64,000 bases of DNA from Lentzea waywayandensis (GCF_900115955.1 NZ_FOYL01000012.1:62001-126000); one strand, 5' to 3'. Counted from the first letter of the stretch, positions 1-10,579 are shown. Translations and numbers: made by a program. The notes: a model not told the origin generated them from the sequence alone.

Positions 1-57
1 ATAGGCCGCGTGGTCGGTGAGACGCGCCAGCACCTCGGCATGGCGCTCACCGCTCAC
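1..57 (-). CDS. 5' end of an unidentified gene coupled to the upstream regulator
   Basis: A GTG at 57-55 overlaps the TGA stop of the upstream regulator as GTGA. The frame stays open to the window edge, giving VSGERHAEVLARLTDHAAY with mostly G/C third positions. This coupled start is the usual arrangement for a real downstream gene in this genome. Only 19 codons are visible, so no function can be given. Its coupling suggests that the regulator-like gene upstream is still translated. Confidence 0.5.
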   Translation of the reverse strand, partial: MSGERHAEVLARLTDHAAY

Positions 58-1055
58 GGCGCGTCCACGGGTGTTGTGCGCGCCTCTATCCGCTCGGCGA
101 GGTCGAGCGCGCCGGGGTGGGCGTGATGTCCGCGTGCCTGGACGGCGAGCGGGCGGAAGCGGTCGCGCACGCGGGCCGAACCCACGGCGGCGGCCGCGTC
201 GAGTGCTCGCAGCCCGGTGCCGACCCCGACGTCGACGTCTCCCTCGATCAACTGGTCGGTGGACAGCAGGACCAGGCTGAGGATCCGGCTGCGGACCATG
301 TCCTCGTCGTAGCCGTTGACCGCCGTGTGGAGCAACGGAACCGCAGTTCGCGCGTGGTGCCGCCCCGCGGTGCCCGCCAGGGTCGTGTGCACCGCTCCCG
401 CCATGGCCGACAGATCGGACTCGGTGAAGAACCTCGCCCACCCGGCCACATCGGCGCGGTTCGCGGCGGTGAACTGGTCACGACCGCGGTCGAGCAACGT
501 GAGTGCGCCGTACTCGTCGCCCTTGCTCGCGCACGCCCACGCCGAGTTGACCGAAATGAGGCCTGCGGCGAGCCGGTCGCCGGATCGGGAGGCCGCGAGC
601 CGGCCGAGGTCGAAGTACCGCAGCGCCTCGTCCAGGTGCCCGTGGTGCAGGTAGACCCGCCCGAGGCGATAGCAGACGTTGGCGATCAACCCGTCGTCAC
701 CGGCGATCCCGGCCAGCGCGAGCGCGTGCGAGAAGTGGTTGTGCGCGTTGGTGACCAGTCCGGCGTCGAAGCAGACCCACCCGGCCAGGTTCCGCAGGTC
801 GGCCATGGCGACGTGCAGCCGTTGCCGCACCTGCACGGACGCGGGAGCGGTGAGCAACGGGAGGTTGTCGCGGATCCGCCGCCGCACCCGGTCCAGGCAG
901 GGCTCACCGCCGTGGCGGTAGTCCAGTTCGCGCAACGCGCGGATTTCCTCTTCCAGACGCGTGACGTCGCCGAGACCGATCATGACAGGCAGCACCCCAG
1001 ACCAGTGTGGTGGAAGTGGCACCGCCAGGGGCCGGGGCGGGTGTCGCTTTCTCAC
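54..1055 (-). CDS. TPR-type regulator lacking a DNA-binding domain
   Basis: The 333-residue product resembles the C-terminal two thirds of actinobacterial XRE regulators: a TPR-like helical array with phrases such as AGWVCFDAGL, CYRLGRVYLHHGHLDEALRYF and ARTAVPLLHTAVNGY. In that family about 100 residues of helix-turn-helix normally precede the segment matching PLPPHWSGVLPV. Here the frame starts right at that segment, and no HTH is encoded upstream before the desaturase stop. The start is GTG at 1055; an internal ATG at 983 is the alternative. It lies 49 bp downstream of the desaturase in the same direction. Either the gene has lost its HTH or it works as a peptide- or protein-sensing partner. 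TPR family likely; activity unknown. Confidence 0.6.
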   Translation of the reverse strand: MRKRHPPRPLAVPLPPHWSGVLPVMIGLGDVTRLEEEIRALRELDYRHGGEPCLDRVRRRIRDNLPLLTAPASVQVRQRLHVAMADLRNLAGWVCFDAGLVTNAHNHFSHALALAGIAGDDGLIANVCYRLGRVYLHHGHLDEALRYFDLGRLAASRSGDRLAAGLISVNSAWACASKGDEYGALTLLDRGRDQFTAANRADVAGWARFFTESDLSAMAGAVHTTLAGTAGRHHARTAVPLLHTAVNGYDEDMVRSRILSLVLLSTDQLIEGDVDVGVGTGLRALDAAAAVGSARVRDRFRPLAVQARGHHAHPGALDLAERIEARTTPVDAP

Positions 1056-1104
1056 CTGACTCGGGCCAGGCGCACCGTTGATCTTAGTGCGCGGCGATCC
1101 CGAG

Positions 1105-2076
1105 TTACGCCGCCGTTCGGACGTCGCCGGACGCCTTGAGCTTGCGCGCCATCCGCTCCGGCCGAGGCCAGCGGACGGCGGTGGCCCAGCCGAAGATCTC
1201 GAACACCCGGATCAGCCGCGCGGAGATGTCGATCTGACCGCGGCGAACGCCGTGCCGTGCGCAGGTGGGGTCGGCGTGGTGGGAGTTGTGCCAGGACTCG
1301 CCCATGGACACGATCGCGAGCGGCCAGAAGTTGGCGGACTTGTCGCGCGCCTCGAACGGCCGGTCGCCGATCATGTGGCAGATGGAGTTGACCGACCACG
1401 TGATGTGGTGCAGCACGGCTACCCGCACGAGACTCGCCCAGAAGAACGCGGTGAGCGCACCCCACCAGCTCCAGCTGATCAGCCCGCCCGCCACGGCGGG
1501 CGCGAGGAGCGTGGTGGCCGTCAGCACGGGGAACAGGCGGTTGACGCGCTGGATGTCGGGATCGGCGAGCAGGTCGGGCGCGAAGCGGGCGGCGTTGGTC
1601 AGTTCGCGGCGGAACATCCAGCCCATGTGCGCGTGCCAGAAGCCCTTGGCCAGTGCGCCGATCGACGTGCCGAACAACCAGGGGGAGTGCGGATCACCCT
1701 CGCGGTCGGCGAAGGCGTGGTGCCGGCGGTGGTCGGCGACCCAGCCGATGATCGGACCCTGCATCGACATGCTGCCGGCCACCGCCAGTGAGATCCGCAG
1801 CGCGCGGTTGGCCTTGAACGCGCCGTGGGTGAAGTAGCGGTGGAACCCGATCGTCACGCCGAGGCACGTCAGGCTGTAGAAGAAGACGGCGAGACCGACG
1901 TCGGTCCAGCCCAGGCCCCAGCCCCATGCGAGCGGGACCGCGGCGGCCACCGCCAGCGCCGGCACCACGGTGAAGAGCTTGATCAGGAATCTCTCGAACG
2001 GGGAGTTCTCACCCGCCAGCAGCGGCTGTGGTGCGGCCTGCACGCTGGACGGTGTGGTGCTCGATGTCGTGCTCAC
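1105..2076 (-). CDS. membrane acyl-CoA/fatty-acid desaturase (delta-9 type)
   Basis: A membrane di-iron desaturase of about 323 residues that inserts a cis double bond into saturated acyl chains using O2 and a ferredoxin-type electron donor. The three histidine boxes are intact: HRYFTH (79-84), HRRHH (116-120) and HNSHH (263-267). Hydrophobic segments lie at about 35-75, 95-115 and 183-228. I chose GTG 2076 because GGAGG sits about 7 bases upstream. The frame is open for another 32 codons, but that extension is Arg/Pro-rich. It matches the stearoyl-CoA 9-desaturase (DesA3-like) type in size and motifs. It is probably co-transcribed with the TPR gene downstream. No electron-transfer partner lies next to it. 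Confidence 0.9.
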   Translation of the reverse strand: MSTTSSTTPSSVQAAPQPLLAGENSPFERFLIKLFTVVPALAVAAAVPLAWGWGLGWTDVGLAVFFYSLTCLGVTIGFHRYFTHGAFKANRALRISLAVAGSMSMQGPIIGWVADHRRHHAFADREGDPHSPWLFGTSIGALAKGFWHAHMGWMFRRELTNAARFAPDLLADPDIQRVNRLFPVLTATTLLAPAVAGGLISWSWWGALTAFFWASLVRVAVLHHITWSVNSICHMIGDRPFEARDKSANFWPLAIVSMGESWHNSHHADPTCARHGVRRGQIDISARLIRVFEIFGWATAVRWPRPERMARKLKASGDVRTAA

Positions 2077-2224
2077 GTCGCGAACCTCCGGGACGGCGAT
2101 CTCGTCGGTGCCGCCGGGGTCTCGGGCGAACGGGAATGGCCGGCGCGGGCAACGATGCCGAAGCGCCGGCACCTGGTGTCTACCCGGAGTCGCGGTGGCG
2201 AAACCCCGCTGAGCCGGTGCGCTG

Positions 2225-4039
2225 CTACAAAGGTCGTGCGGCGCGCAGCCACAGGTCGAGGTTGAGGGCGAAGTCGATGCCGGAACGGGTGGCGTGGTCG
2301 GTGACGGGCCGCTCGAGGCGGTGTCGCAGCCGCGCGGGCTCCAGCAGCGTCCACACCGGAGCCGACGGGGTGGCGAGCAGGTCGTGCGCCTGCGCGGAGA
2401 TCTTGCGGTGGTACGCCGGGTCGTGCGTGATCGGATAGGGCGCCTTGGTGCGGCCGATCACGCTCGCGGGCAGCAGAGGGGCCACCGCGGCCCGCAGCAG
2501 CGACTTCTCGCGGCCGTCCGAGGTGTGGTGCGTCCACGGCGCGTTGAACGCGTACTCGACGAGCCGATGGTCGCAGAACGGCACGCGCACCTCCAGCCCC
2601 ACGGCCATGCTGAGCCTGTCCTTGCGGTCCAGCAGGTGTGGCAGCCAGCGGGTGAGATGCAGGTACATCACCTCGCGCATCCTGCCCCCGCTCTCTCCCG
2701 CGAGCCGGGGCACCTCGGCGAGGGCCTGGCGGTAGAGCGCCTCGCGGTGCGCGGCGATCCCGAGCTCGGTCGTGACGTCGTCGCGCAGCAACGCCCGGTA
2801 GGTGCCGCTGTGCCCGGTGAAGTACCGCCACGGGTAGTCGTGGGCGCCGACGCGCTCGGTCTCGTGGAACCACGGGTAGCCACCGAAGACCTCGTCCGCG
2901 CTCTCGCCGGAGATCACCACGGTGGTGTGCTCGCGCACTGCCCGGAACAGCAGGTAGAGCGAGACGTCCAGGTCGCCGAGCGCGGGCGCGTCCTTGGCGG
3001 ACACCACGGCCTGCCGGTGCTGCGGATCGGTCAGGTCGGCGGCGCCGAGAACGATGTCGCGGTGGGTGGTACCGCAGTGCGCCACGACATCTCGCACGAA
3101 CGGACCGTCCGGAGTGGACCGCAGGCCGGTGCCGGTGAAGTGGTCGCCCGCGAAGTCGACGGAGAACGTCCGCAACGGCGGCATTCCACCCCGTCGCGAC
3201 GCGCGCTGGCCGAGCGCGACGAGTGCGCTGGAGTCCAGTCCGCCGGAGAGCAGGGCGCCGAGCGGGACGTCGGCCTGGATGTGGCGCGTGGTGATGTCGT
3301 CCAGAAGATCGGCGACGTTCGCGACCGTCTCGCCGAGGTCGTCGTGGTGCGGACGTGCTTCCAGCTGCCAGTAGCGCTGCTCGTGCACCCCGTTCGCGTC
3401 GAGGATCACGACGGTGCCCGGCCGGACCTCGTGCACGCCCTGGAAGAGGCTCGTTCCCGGAGTGTGCACGGACGCGAGGAAGTCACGCAGCCCGTCGGCG
3501 CTCGCGGAAGGGGTGACGAGACCGCTGGCGAACAGGCTCTTGGGCTCGGAGGCGAAGAGCAGACCGGCGCCGTGCCGCGTGTAGTGCAGGGGTTTGACGC
3601 CGAGCCGGTCGCGGACCAGGACGAGCCGGCCGCGCAGGTGGTCCCAGACGGCGAAGGCGTACATGCCGTTGAGGCGGGAGGCCGCGTCCGTGCCCCACTC
3701 CAGGTAGGCGTGGAGGACGACCTCGGTGTCGGTGCCGGTGCGGAACTTGTGACCGCGCCGCTCCAGTTCGTCGCGCAGTTCGCGGTGGTTGTAGACCTCA
3801 CCGCTGTAGGTCAGCGCCACGACCGGTTCGTCGCCGTCGTCGGTGAAGACCATGGGCTGCTGTCCGTGTGCCGGGTCCAGCACGGCTAACCGGCGGTGAC
3901 CGAGCACCGCGTGCGAGCCGGCCCAGACGCCGTCTCCGTCAGGTCCGCGTGACGCCATGGCGTCGTTCATCCGCTGGACGCGTAAGCGCATCCCGGGGGA
4001 GGGGTGGACGAGATCGGCCCAGCCTGCGATGCCGCACAT
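2225..4039 (-). CDS. asnB: asparagine synthase (glutamine-hydrolysing) family amidotransferase
   Basis: A 604-residue AsnB-type protein. The N-terminal class II glutaminase begins MCGIAG with nucleophile Cys2, and RGPDGDG and TYSGEVYNHREL follow. The C-terminal synthetase domain carries the ATP-pyrophosphatase loop SGGLDS at 265-270 and ends near 600. It should transfer ammonia from glutamine to an adenylated carboxylate. Aspartate is the default substrate, but homologues amidate other acids in antibiotic and cell-wall pathways. ATG 4039 is chosen because the active-site Cys must follow the initiator Met; the frame is open far upstream as antisense of the ketosynthase. It is divergent from that ketosynthase across 105 bp. 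A dedicated biosynthetic role is possible but unproven. Confidence 0.9.
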   Translation of the reverse strand: MCGIAGWADLVHPSPGMRLRVQRMNDAMASRGPDGDGVWAGSHAVLGHRRLAVLDPAHGQQPMVFTDDGDEPVVALTYSGEVYNHRELRDELERRGHKFRTGTDTEVVLHAYLEWGTDAASRLNGMYAFAVWDHLRGRLVLVRDRLGVKPLHYTRHGAGLLFASEPKSLFASGLVTPSASADGLRDFLASVHTPGTSLFQGVHEVRPGTVVILDANGVHEQRYWQLEARPHHDDLGETVANVADLLDDITTRHIQADVPLGALLSGGLDSSALVALGQRASRRGGMPPLRTFSVDFAGDHFTGTGLRSTPDGPFVRDVVAHCGTTHRDIVLGAADLTDPQHRQAVVSAKDAPALGDLDVSLYLLFRAVREHTTVVISGESADEVFGGYPWFHETERVGAHDYPWRYFTGHSGTYRALLRDDVTTELGIAAHREALYRQALAEVPRLAGESGGRMREVMYLHLTRWLPHLLDRKDRLSMAVGLEVRVPFCDHRLVEYAFNAPWTHHTSDGREKSLLRAAVAPLLPASVIGRTKAPYPITHDPAYHRKISAQAHDLLATPSAPVWTLLEPARLRHRLERPVTDHATRSGIDFALNLDLWLRAARPL

Positions 4040-4100
4040 CGGCTCACGGTTCTTTCGATCGGTGATCAGGAACGGGCCAATGAGAGCAGCAAGATCGACT

Positions 4101-4120
4101 GGTGGTCCAATTAGGACACC
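4101..4120. promoter_or_regulatory. inverted repeat in the asnB/ketosynthase divergent promoter region
   Basis: GGTGGTCCAATTAGGACACC lies midway between two divergent starts. The core GTCC-AATTA-GGAC is a perfect inverted repeat, and the flanking bases match partly. The position fits an operator serving both genes. The cognate regulator is unknown, and the arms are short enough for chance. Confidence 0.35.
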
Positions 4121-4144
4121 CGAAGTGATGACGGAGAGATCTTG

Positions 4145-5386
<1,242 letters not shown>

Positions 5387-6810
5387 CGTCGTCGCCAGGC
5401 CGATGGTCGCGTCGCTCGCGCCGTACGGGATCACCAGGGTGTCGTCGTACAGCAGGCCGCCGCACGAGTAGACGACGTTGGGCACGTAGCCGTCGCGTTC
5501 GGTGGAACTGGGCACCAGCAACGGTTCCGGCAGTGTGGCCAGCACCTTCCAGGGCTCGTCGAGGTCGAGCAGCATCGCGCCCATCGAGTAGAGCCGCATC
5601 GGGCCGACGCCGTGCGTCAGCACCAGCCAGCCCTCGGGTGTCTCGATCGGTGAACCGCAGTTGCCGACCTGGACGAGGTCCCAGTCCCTGGCCGGCACCG
5701 CCACCGGCCGCGGATCGTTCCACGTCCTGATGTCGTCGGTGGTCGTCACGGCCGTGCTCTCGCCGTCTCCGCGGGACAACGCCGCGAACCTGCCGCCGAT
5801 CCGCCGGGGGAACAGCGCCATGCCCTTGTTGCGTGCCGCGGAACCGGTCGTCTGCGACACCCTGAAGGTGCGGAAGTCGTTGGTCTGCAACAGTTGTGGC
5901 GCGACGTCGACCCCGTCGTACGCGGTGTAGGTGGCGTAGTACGTCTGATCGCCGTCGTCGTCGGTGAAGAGGACGAACCTCGCGTCCTCCATGCCGTGGC
6001 GTTCGGACGGGCCGATCGGCCAGAGCACCCGCCCGCTCACCACCGAGTCCTCCGGGAACTCGGTGGTGTAGTTGCACGCGGCGATCCACCTGACGAGCTC
6101 GACGGTCCGGTGGGCCGCCTGCCTGGCGACCAGCTTCGGGTGCAGGCCTGCCAGCAGTTCGTCCAGTTCGGCACCGGTGAACTTCGCGGGCAGCCACCGG
6201 TTCAGCACGGCGGAGACCTCGTCGTCGTGGCCGCGATCGGCCAGCTTGCCCTGGAAGAGGCTCTTCTCGTAGATCGAGTCCCGGTGCAGGCCGGTGCTGA
6301 TGATGCCCGGCTGCGGATCCACGGTGAGCACACCGCCGGGACCGGCCAGCCCGGTCCGGAAGCCGATCGAGGACAGGTGTCCCTCGCCGATGCCGCGGAC
6401 GCTCAGCACGAACCGCACTTGTCCCGGCGCCGTCCCGCTCTGGTCCGGGTGCGCGACCATGGACGGGTTGCACAGCGCGGCGCCCTCCACGGCGTACTCG
6501 TGGGTGAAGTACGCGCCGATCAGCAACCGGCGGGACTCGGACAGGCCGGCGTCCGCGGACAACCGGTGGCTCACGCTCTCGAAGTTGTCCGCGAACGTCA
6601 CGCGGACGTCCCGGTGCCGTCCCGCGAACAGGCGGACGGTGCGCTCCAGCGCGGCGCACGCGGTGTCCTCGTCGAGCGCCATCACCCGCCGGATCACGGC
6701 CGCGGACCGCGACTCGTGCTCAGGAACCTCTTCTCCCGGCACGAAGAGCTTGGTGATGACCCGTCGCGGGTCCGGTCGCAGCCGCAGCGGGCTGCGCGTG
6801 ACGCGGGCGT

Positions 6811-7821
6811 TCATCCGGTGCTCTCCAGGAGCGTGCGCAGGTGTTGCATGGTGGAGATCAGCGCCAGGGTCGACTCGGCGCCCTGGTTGATGTTGGGGCC
6901 GTCCGGGGTCAGGCCGTCGTAGCCGCCACCGGTCTGCTCGTCGTGCATCACCGTGCCGAGATCGTTGTCGCCGTTGAACCACGCGATCGAACGACGGACA
7001 CCCGCGAGCCACCGGGGGTCGGCGGTGATCCGGTAGGCGCGGGCGCAGGCGTCGGCCATCGCGGCGGCCTCGATGGGTTGCTGGTCGAACGCCGGGCGCG
7101 ACTCGCCGAGCGACCACCCGCCCGCCGGTACCGGTGAGAGGTGGAAGTCCGTGGACTCCACGGCCAGCAGCCAGTCCAGGAGCCGCAGGCCGTCGTCGCG
7201 GATCTTGTCGTCCGAGAGGAGGTCGCCTGCGGCGATCAACGCCTCCGGCAGCACGGCGTTGGCGTAGAACAGCCGGTTCTCCGGCCACGGCCAGTTCTCG
7301 TCGGGACGTGGTGCGCCGACGTACGACGTGATGTCGCCGAGCAACTCGGCGGCGGGAGCGTGCACGGGGTCGGCGGCCAGCACCTCGGCGGCGCCGAGCG
7401 CGGCGAATGCCATGGTACGCACCGATGGCGGACGGTGCCGGGCGCCGCGGTCGAAGCACTCCAGCGCGGCCTGCCGGACCGCGGGCACGGGGGAGCGGGC
7501 GGCGGCGGTGCCGAGCCCCCACAGCGCACGTCCCCACCAGTCGCCCAGCCCCGGCTCGTCCAGCCAGACGCGGGCGGGACCGAGCCGGTTGTGGAACCGG
7601 CCGTCCTCGCTCTGCGCGTAGGCGACGAAGGCGAGGTACTGCTCCGCCAGGGCGGTCAGCTCGGCGGACAGGTGCGGTTCGCGGCTCAGCACGACCAGGC
7701 CCCTGGCGACGTCGTCGAGGCAGTAGCCGTGTTCTATGCGCGGCAGCGGGCCTTCCGCGTGCTCGTACAGGCCGGTGTCGTCGCTGAGCCGGACGAGGTG
7801 GGCGAAATCGGGGCCGTTCAT
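6811..7821 (-). CDS. six-hairpin glycosidase-like protein
   Basis: A 336-residue all-helical protein with the repeating aromatic/acidic pattern of (alpha/alpha)6 glycosidases and epimerases: IEHGYCLDDVARGL, EDGRFHNRL, DWWGRALWGLG, FDQQPIEAAAMADACARAY and NINQGAESTLALI. Related domains occur fused or adjacent to GT4 glycosyltransferases in actinobacteria. There is no signal peptide. Start and stop both overlap neighbours by four bases, so synthesis should be coupled to the GT4 upstream and the GH130 downstream. A catalytic role on the same glycan is likely. The reaction is unknown, and I cannot place it in a numbered GH family. Confidence 0.7.
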   Translation of the reverse strand: MNGPDFAHLVRLSDDTGLYEHAEGPLPRIEHGYCLDDVARGLVVLSREPHLSAELTALAEQYLAFVAYAQSEDGRFHNRLGPARVWLDEPGLGDWWGRALWGLGTAAARSPVPAVRQAALECFDRGARHRPPSVRTMAFAALGAAEVLAADPVHAPAAELLGDITSYVGAPRPDENWPWPENRLFYANAVLPEALIAAGDLLSDDKIRDDGLRLLDWLLAVESTDFHLSPVPAGGWSLGESRPAFDQQPIEAAAMADACARAYRITADPRWLAGVRRSIAWFNGDNDLGTVMHDEQTGGGYDGLTPDGPNINQGAESTLALISTMQHLRTLLESTG

Positions 7822-8957
7822 GTCGTCACGACGACTCTGGCGGTGAGCTTCTCCGCCACCAGGTTCTCAGCGAGCCGGCGATAGCGGCCCGCCACGGCCG
7901 CCCAGCTCAGCGCCGGACCCAGGTCGGCGGAACGGTCGCGCATCCCGGCGGCGAGCCCCGGCTCGGTCAGCACCCGGCGCAACGCCGCGGCGATGGCGGC
8001 CGGATCCCGGTGCGGCACCAGGAGACCGGCGCCGTCCGCCAGCAGTTCCACCGCGTGCGGGAACATCGTCGCCACCACCGGTTTCCGTGCCGCCAGCGCC
8101 TCGACGAGCACCCCGGACGTGACCTGCTCCGACGAGTCGTACGGCAGCAGGACGACGTCGGCGCGGCCGACCAGGTCCGCCAGCGCCTTCGCCTCGAGGT
8201 AGGCGGGGGCGAACTCGACCAGGTTCGCGACACCGGACTTGGCGGCGTGCTCTCGCAGGTGCGTCCGATAGGCCTCGCCCTCGTGGGCGAGCACCTTGGG
8301 ATGGGTCTGTCCCGCCACCAGGTAGCGCGGTCGCAGGTCGCGCAGCGCGCCGAGCGCCGCGATGCCCCACTCGACGCCTTTGCCGCGACCGAGCAGACCC
8401 CAGGTGAGGATCAGCGGCTCGTGTCCTGGCGTGCCGGGCACGGTTCGGTCGGTGGGGACGGCGCCGTGCGGAATCACCACGACCTCGCCGGGTCGTTCGA
8501 CCGCATAGCCGGCCAGGAGCCGGTCTCGCGCCGCCTCGGACATGGTGACCACGGCGTCGGCGTGGTCGACGACGGCTTCGAGCACCTGACGTTGCCCTGG
8601 CGTGGGGGAGGTGAGCACCGTGTGCAGCACGACGATCACCGGGACCCGCAGCCGGGCGAGCACGCTCAGCGCCTCCGCGCCGTCCTGGCCGGCGTAGATC
8701 CCGTACTCGTGCTGGACCACCACGACGTCGCAACGGTTGAGCACACGGGCGGCGGAGTCCACCGCACCGGGAAACATGTGGTGCACCGCCGGGGTCGTCG
8801 CGACGGCGCCGGCGTCCGCGTCCGTGAGAACGCGGACGACCCGGCTCCTGCTGCCCGGCGTGGCGGCGGTCAGGTGACGCCGGAGGGCGGCGGTGAACGT
8901 GGCGAGCCCGCATTGCGTGGGCGGATACGTGCTCATGAAGCCATAGGTGCGAACCAT
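7818..8957 (-). CDS. GT4 family glycosyltransferase, first gene of the GH130 cassette
   Basis: A 379-residue GT-B glycosyltransferase. The N-terminal acceptor domain starts YGFMSTYPPTQCGLATF and has DVVVVQHEYGIY. The C-terminal nucleotide-sugar domain has ILTWGLLGRGKGVEWGI, VLLPYDSSEQVTSGVLVEALAARKPVVAT and the GLLVPHRDPAAIA loop. The E-x7-E region (SGVLVEALA) is typical of retaining GT4 enzymes. It is cytoplasmic or membrane-peripheral. It leads a unit in which all three genes overlap by ATGA, so the three products are probably made in fixed ratio. Donor and acceptor are unknown; a mannosyl donor would fit the GH130 partner. Confidence 0.85.
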   Translation of the reverse strand: MVRTYGFMSTYPPTQCGLATFTAALRRHLTAATPGSRSRVVRVLTDADAGAVATTPAVHHMFPGAVDSAARVLNRCDVVVVQHEYGIYAGQDGAEALSVLARLRVPVIVVLHTVLTSPTPGQRQVLEAVVDHADAVVTMSEAARDRLLAGYAVERPGEVVVIPHGAVPTDRTVPGTPGHEPLILTWGLLGRGKGVEWGIAALGALRDLRPRYLVAGQTHPKVLAHEGEAYRTHLREHAAKSGVANLVEFAPAYLEAKALADLVGRADVVLLPYDSSEQVTSGVLVEALAARKPVVATMFPHAVELLADGAGLLVPHRDPAAIAAALRRVLTEPGLAAGMRDRSADLGPALSWAAVAGRYRRLAENLVAEKLTARVVVTT

Positions 8958-9037
8958 GAAGCGGACGGCCTTTCGGGTCGGCTGCCGAGCAGAAGTCCAC
9001 AGAGGACTGTCTTGGGGTGGCGGTCAGCCGTGCTGTG

Positions 9038-9217
9038 TCACGGCCGCGTTCGCCAGGTCGGCGGGTTCAGCGCGGGAACGGTGGTGGCGGGGTCGGTCGC
9101 CAGGGGACGCCAGCCGCCGGGGAACTGCCCGTCGGACAGGGCGTCCGGCCTTCTCGTCATCCGCAGGTCGCTGGGTGGGGTGAGTTCGACACCGGTGCTG
9201 TTCGGGCCCGAGATCAT
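9038..9217 (-). CDS. small hypothetical protein, possible DUF5994-like fragment
   Basis: A 59-codon frame starting ATG 9217 with GGGAG about 8 bases upstream. It reads MISGPNSTGVELTPPSD, LRMTRRPDALSDGQFPGGW and RPLATDPATTVPALNPP in succession. The pattern LRM..RP...DG.FPGGW.P...D....VPAL reminds me of the N-terminal part of the small actinobacterial DUF5994 family (there: DGaWWPrS.dL..ELpaL). If so it stops about halfway through the domain, so it may be a remnant. It sits alone between two glycosyltransferase genes. No function can be assigned. Confidence 0.45.
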   Translation of the reverse strand: MISGPNSTGVELTPPSDLRMTRRPDALSDGQFPGGWRPLATDPATTVPALNPPTWRTRP

Positions 9218-9323
9218 CTCGGTTCTCCCGCCTCCGTCCGGACCAGCCGGGCGGGGTCGCTGACGCTCCGGAGGAGGCACCTGCTTGGTCGCCGATGCGC
9301 GAAATACCCTCGGATTTCTCACT

Positions 9324-10511
9324 CTACGCCCACGGTTCGCGCGCCCGGTTCGCGTCGGGTGACGGCCGGATGACATCGGCGTAGACCCGCACCAGCTCCG
9401 CCGCGACGCGATCCCAGGAGTACCGCGCGCGAATCCTCTCCTGCCCCGCGGCACCGAGCGATTTTCGCCGGGTGGTGTTGCGGAGCAGCGCTCTCAACGC
9501 CTCGGCGATCGCCCGCGGGTCCTGTGGCGGAACCCGGACGCCGGTCTGCTCGTCGACCACGGCGTCGACCAGACCTCCCACGGCGGTCACCACCACCGGG
9601 ACGCCACAGGCCATGGCCTCGATCGCGTTGACGCCCAACGACTCGTACCGCGGCGTGCACGCCACGACATCCGCGGACCGCAGCAGGGCGGGCAACTCGG
9701 ACTGGCGCAGCGGGCCGGTGAACGTGACCCGGTCCGCGACGCCGCGCGCACGGGCCAGCGTCCGCAGTCGTCTCGCCTCCGGGTCGCCGCGCAGCCGCCC
9801 GTTCACGGACCCGCCGGCGATCACCAGTTCGGTGTCCTCCACAGTGGACAGAGAGCGGATCAGGTCGTCGAATCCCTGGTGCGGAACCAGCTGGCCGACC
9901 GTCACGATGCGGCGGGTGCGTTCCCGCGGCGCGATCGCACCGTGGGGTGTGAACAGCTTCAAGTCGACACCGTGCGGAATCACGGACACCTTCGATCCGC
10001 AGATCCCCATCCTGAGCACGTCGTCCGCCTCGTCCGAGTGGGTGGCCACCACCCGTGCCACCTCCTGGCCGAGCAGTCGTTCGACCGCCAGGCCCCGGTG
10101 GGCGGCACCCAGCGTGTGGAACGTCTGCACCACCGGTACCTGCCGGTTGCGTGCTCCCAGCACCGCCGTGATCCCGGACAGCCAGCCTTGCGCGTGCACG
10201 ACATCGGGCCGCTTCGTGGTCCAGTCGGCGCTGAGGAACCGGGCGAAGTCCGTGACGCGGGCGGTGGACTCGTCCTCGGCGAGCTTTCTGGAGGGGCCGG
10301 AGTGCACGTTGACCACCTCGTAACCGGCCTGGGTGCGCACCCGGTTCGGGGCGCGCGGCGCGGTGCGCCGGGTGTAGACGACGACCTCGTGACCGAGGCC
10401 GCACAGCGCGGCCGACAGAGCGGCGACGTAGGCGTTCTGGCTTCCCGCGCCGAGCTGACCGGGTGCTGTCAGCGGGCTGGCGTGCTCGGACACCAGCGCG
10501 ATCCTGCCCAT
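9324..10511 (-). CDS. GT4 family glycosyltransferase (paralogue B)
   Basis: A 395-residue GT-B enzyme. It starts RIALVSEHASPLTAPGQLGAGSQ, has PDVVHAQGWLSG in the acceptor half, and SVIPHGVDLKLFTP, RIVTVGQLVPHQGFDDLI and ESLGVNAIEAMACGVPVVVTAVGG in the donor half. This is the GT4 layout shared with MshA and other retaining glycosyltransferases. ATG 10511 has GGAG about 8 bases upstream. It is the downstream member of a tandem pair. The pair shares protein sequence along its whole length and also a copied 5' leader. Unlike paralogue A it has E-S-L-G in the donor-site loop, where A has Q-S-S-G. Substrate unknown; a cell-envelope glycan or small glycoside is plausible. Confidence 0.85.
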   Translation of the reverse strand: MGRIALVSEHASPLTAPGQLGAGSQNAYVAALSAALCGLGHEVVVYTRRTAPRAPNRVRTQAGYEVVNVHSGPSRKLAEDESTARVTDFARFLSADWTTKRPDVVHAQGWLSGITAVLGARNRQVPVVQTFHTLGAAHRGLAVERLLGQEVARVVATHSDEADDVLRMGICGSKVSVIPHGVDLKLFTPHGAIAPRERTRRIVTVGQLVPHQGFDDLIRSLSTVEDTELVIAGGSVNGRLRGDPEARRLRTLARARGVADRVTFTGPLRQSELPALLRSADVVACTPRYESLGVNAIEAMACGVPVVVTAVGGLVDAVVDEQTGVRVPPQDPRAIAEALRALLRNTTRRKSLGAAGQERIRARYSWDRVAAELVRVYADVIRPSPDANRAREPWA

Positions 10512-10520
10512 CGGTGGATC

Positions 10521-10579
10521 TCCTCACAGCGAGGTGACGAGTCCGCGGGGGCCAGGCGGTTGAACGGGTTCAGGCTACC
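10521..10579 (-). repeat. duplicated leader, copy upstream of GT4 paralogue B
   Basis: The first 40 bases (10521-10560) match 11872-11911 at about 35 of 40 positions. The distal end, containing GGTAGCCTGAACCC on the minus strand, is also shared, with an 11-base length difference in between. It covers the ribosome-binding site and reaches the TAG stop of paralogue A. It is the non-coding part of a tandem gene duplication and may carry a promoter (TAGCCT resembles an actinobacterial -10). Confidence 0.8.
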
